Source: Gammaproteobacteria bacterium (GTDB lineage: Bacteria > Pseudomonadota > Gammaproteobacteria > Pseudomonadales > Pseudohongiellaceae). From it: a DNA stretch of 7,263 nucleotides. Within the stretch, counting starts at the first letter, position 1. Every line of letters begins with the position of its first letter. The DNA lies in the NCBI GenBank assembly GCA_002684935.1, contig NYWC01000127.1:1-7263 (forward strand), written 5' to 3'. This document shows, piece by piece, positions 5,814 to 7,263 of the stretch. The notes below the pieces were generated by a model. The model had not been told where the DNA came from. It searched no databases and worked only from the letters and a program-made list of their open reading frames with translations. Position numbers and translations under genes: made by a program.

Positions 5814-5876
5814 AATGGATGTGGCGCAGAGGGATGAGAAGTGCGTGAGAATCCAACCATTCCACTTATAGTATTC

Positions 5877-6809
5877 TCATCTTAATAAAAAACCACTGCT
5901 TTTAAGCATAGCGTTGTGCCAAACAGCTAATTCAGTTCTTTTTTCTAGCACTTCATCTAACCTACGCTTTATATTATGTCTTTGAGTGCGATTACCAGTC
6001 ATTTCTTGCTCCAAATTAAGCTTAGCAACATATCCTTTCGCAAATTTATCCCAAAACACCTCTCTACCACCGCCAGCACACATTAAAAAACCTGTAAATG
6101 AACGAAGAGGTCCAGTTCTTAGCTCTTCAATAGATTTAATGTTGAATTGCTTTTTAATATCATCGTTAGTCTGTTCAAACCATTCAATAGATATTTCCTT
6201 CTCTAATACTCCTCTCCAAAACACCTCTCGCTCCGCTCTATCTTTTTGTTTTAGAGAAGTTGTTGTGCCTGAATTTGTTTCTTCTAGAGCTGCACCATAT
6301 GGTGAACAGATTAATTCAAGAGAGAGTTTGAAGCTTTTGGATTGCTCTTCTGTAAGCTTGCGATCAGACGGCATACTAATTAGAAAAATATTATCTTTTA
6401 ACTTGTTTTCAATGATCTTACCAGCTAATCGAGGAAACTTTATTTGCTTGACGTATTCTTTTGCAGTTCTAATGGAGATATTTCTATCAAAGCTTTTCTT
6501 CTTTATACCTGTTATAAGTTCTTTGGCTGTAAGACTAGAAAGAACGTGAATAGTAGAATATGAATCGGGCAAGAAACGTGATGCTTCATCGATTTGTTCT
6601 TGATTAAGGTCACTCATGGTCTTGCCGATGACCTTGAGTTTGGAAAAAACCTTGTCCCCGATACCGCTTTGCTCTCTGAACTCACGGAAAGTATGCCTAT
6701 CCAGTTCCAGAGAAGCTTGATGGATGCCGATGGATAGATGGATTATTTGATTAGCACTGCCTGTGTATGGGTTTTCAGAGACGAGGGCTAAAGCTGCTTC
6801 CTTAGTCAT
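5877..6809 (-). CDS. Putative DNA-binding regulator-like protein, 310 aa
   Basis: The start chosen is ATG (6807-6809), which has AAGGAAGA just before it, the best ribosome site in the window. A longer frame from GTG at 6887 would run through the repeat-rich intergenic DNA and is less likely. Residues 41-126 form a mostly helical segment: FREFREQSGIGDKVFSKLKV, an IGK turn, then FLPDSYSTIHVLSSLTAKEL and a basic stretch up to KQIKFP. The pattern of a FSKL..IG motif, then LP.SY.T.y.LS.L, recalls helix-rich regulatory domains in phage and plasmid proteins (similar in feel to DUF3102-type sequences). This is recalled and not searched. A second half (about 140-310) has REVFW twice (194-198 and 249-253) and a basic tail. 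No enzyme motif is evident. It diverges from the gene at 6955. An autoregulator or a replication or partition accessory factor would fit. Confidence 0.6.
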   Translation of the reverse strand: MTKEAALALVSENPYTGSANQIIHLSIGIHQASLELDRHTFREFREQSGIGDKVFSKLKVIGKTMSDLNQEQIDEASRFLPDSYSTIHVLSSLTAKELITGIKKKSFDRNISIRTAKEYVKQIKFPRLAGKIIENKLKDNIFLISMPSDRKLTEEQSKSFKLSLELICSPYGAALEETNSGTTTSLKQKDRAEREVFWRGVLEKEISIEWFEQTNDDIKKQFNIKSIEELRTGPLRSFTGFLMCAGGGREVFWDKFAKGYVAKLNLEQEMTGNRTQRHNIKRRLDEVLEKRTELAVWHNAMLKSSGFLLR

Positions 6810-6817
6810 TCTTCCTT
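6810..6817 (-). promoter_or_regulatory. Ribosome binding site deciding the start of the 310-aa gene
   Basis: The minus strand reads AAGGAAGA directly before ATG 6809. It is the only purine-rich, Shine-Dalgarno-like site at a gene start in this window and supports the ATG over the upstream GTG. The spacing is short. Confidence 0.5.
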
Positions 6818-6821
6818 GCCT

Positions 6822-6831
6822 CACTGGAAGC
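6822..6831. promoter_or_regulatory. Shared 10-bp motif CACTGGAAGC, copy 2 (at the 310-aa gene promoter)
   Basis: This is an exact match in the same orientation to 5804-5813. It lies immediately downstream of the TATAGT box (6832-6837) on the minus strand, covering the expected transcription start. Confidence 0.3.
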
Positions 6832-6837
6832 ACTATA
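6832..6837 (-). promoter_or_regulatory. Possible -10 box (TATAGT) of the 310-aa gene
   Basis: TATAGT on the minus strand lies 22 bases upstream of ATG 6809. No strong -35 is seen; the upstream DNA is instead occupied by CGTAGAGA repeats, which could be activator or repressor sites. Confidence 0.35.
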
Positions 6838-6845
6838 CCACAAAC

Positions 6846-6910
6846 CGTAGAGATGGCGTAGAGAAGTTGCCGTAGAACAAAGGGCACACTACAGCGTCTC
6901 TACGCAGAGA
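6846..6910. promoter_or_regulatory. Repeat-rich operator-like region between divergent genes
   Basis: CGTAGAGA occurs directly at 6846-6853 and 6857-6864, with a partial copy (CGTAGAAC) at 6871-6878. GCGTAGAGA (6856-6864) is answered by its exact inverse TCTCTACGC at 6897-6905. The last copy is also part of a small dyad, TCTCT-ACGC-AGAGA (6897-6910). Several related half-sites between two divergent starts fit an operator cluster for a regulator, perhaps the 310-aa protein itself. Confidence 0.5.
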
Positions 6911-6942
6911 ATTTGTGGGATCTTATAGGGGTCAACACGAAA

Positions 6943-6953
6943 CGGGCAGCCCG
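6943..6953 (+). promoter_or_regulatory. GC-rich dyad CGGGC-A-GCCCG abutting a start codon
   Basis: This is a perfect 5-bp inverted repeat with one central base, ending one base before ATG 6955. It stands out from the AT-rich surroundings. It may be a protein site or a small RNA hairpin covering the ribosome entry region. If translation starts upstream, it is merely coding sequence (residues KRAAR). Confidence 0.35.
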
Positions 6954-6954
6954 A

Positions 6955-7263
6955 ATGAGCATTGGATTTGGAGTAAGCACCACCACTCAAAAGAGCTATA
7001 TCAAAAACTTCCTAAAGCAAAGCAAATCTCACAACTGCCACGAAAAAATCAAATCCCTTCAAGCTATGTGGCTTGATTCTTACTCCTCTAGGAAATATGA
7101 TAAAGTTTCAATAGAAGAGCTATTATTCCCAGAGAAAAAAGAATACGAACACAATCATAATCCTAAAGTTAAATGGAATAACAAAACCCATGAGGGCATA
7201 CAACTCATTGATGAGTTTTCCAAAGGTATATGGCGTATTGATACTCAAAAGCAAGCAGATGGA
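6955..7263 (+). CDS. Partial hypothetical protein (N-terminal 103 aa; runs off the right edge)
   Basis: The plus-strand frame from ATG (6955-6957) begins MSIGFGVSTTTQKSYIKNFL and remains open for 103 codons to the end. The frame is also open upstream to 6862, so a TTG start at 6913 (adding LWDLIGVNTKRAAR) is possible; ATG is preferred by default, though neither has a Shine-Dalgarno site. The visible part is hydrophilic and basic, with a helical stretch (HEKIKSLQAMWLDSYSSRKY), a His/Asn-rich patch (YEHNHNPKVKWNNKTHEG) and then IQLIDEFSKGIWRIDTQ. It has no membrane segment. The family is not recognised. Its divergent arrangement with the 310-aa gene suggests joint control through the 6846-6953 region. 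Confidence 0.65.
   Translation, partial: MSIGFGVSTTTQKSYIKNFLKQSKSHNCHEKIKSLQAMWLDSYSSRKYDKVSIEELLFPEKKEYEHNHNPKVKWNNKTHEGIQLIDEFSKGIWRIDTQKQADG

Noticed and set aside
5846..5879. 7-bp inverted repeat TGAGAAT / ATTCTCA at the end of the 310-aa gene
   Set aside because: The loop is 20 bases and there is no T-run on the minus strand, so it is a poor terminator.
5986..6549. Long open frame on the plus strand (187 codons) antisense to the 310-aa gene
   Set aside because: It lies wholly inside the better-supported minus-strand gene, reads as low-quality protein and has no start signal; it is a shadow frame.
6810..6887. 26-residue N-terminal extension of the 310-aa protein from GTG 6887
   Set aside because: The extension covers the direct and inverted repeats and a promoter-like box, and ATG 6809 has the better ribosome site.
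7203..7218. Near-palindrome AACTCAT-TG-ATGAGTT
   Set aside because: It lies inside the open frame at the right end and is explained by the codons for QLIDEF.

Overview
The window looks like phage-related DNA from the marine picocyanobacterial world: a cyanophage, a prophage remnant or a phage satellite. The basis is an AT-rich composition, almost no Shine-Dalgarno sites, compact intrinsic terminators, and a 901-residue tail-fibre-like protein. That protein is built from repeated LNDIGDV-type linkers and ends in a peptidase S74 chaperone domain. This style of fibre is common in marine T4-like cyanophages, but that assignment rests on remembered family features, not on a search. No host housekeeping gene, tRNA, rRNA, integrase or IS element is visible.

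Layout, left to right. Positions 1-338 hold the start of a minus-strand gene that runs off the left edge; its 3' part is a perfect 18-bp tandem repeat coding for VVEPEA. Positions 518-787 hold a small unknown minus-strand gene. Around 843-976 there is a TATAAATA box, an 18-bp perfect hairpin followed by T's, and a second, bidirectional terminator. No plus-strand gene ends there, so this may be a small RNA. Positions 977-1274 have no supported gene. Positions 1275-1605 hold two tiny overlapping minus-strand reading frames, either a translationally coupled pair or one gene broken by a frameshift. Positions 1744-4449 hold the fibre gene on the plus strand, closed by a bidirectional terminator at 4456-4480.

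To the right of the fibre, four minus-strand genes read toward it: a 310-aa helical, regulator-like protein (5877-6809), a 211-aa unknown (5140-5775, with a near-consensus extended -10 promoter and its own terminator), and a two-gene unit of 81 and 98 aa (4499-5059). A plus-strand gene starts at about 6955 and runs off the right edge. It diverges from the 310-aa gene across an interval (6810-6954) rich in short direct and inverted repeats.

How the genes may work together is inference. The fibre is a self-contained host-recognition or adhesion cassette, with its own S74 trimerisation chaperone and repeats that could drive in-frame domain shuffling. The divergent pair at the right end, with its repeat-rich intergenic region, resembles an autoregulated switch of a phage, plasmid or satellite. 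The other genes are hypothetical, and no function is assigned to them.
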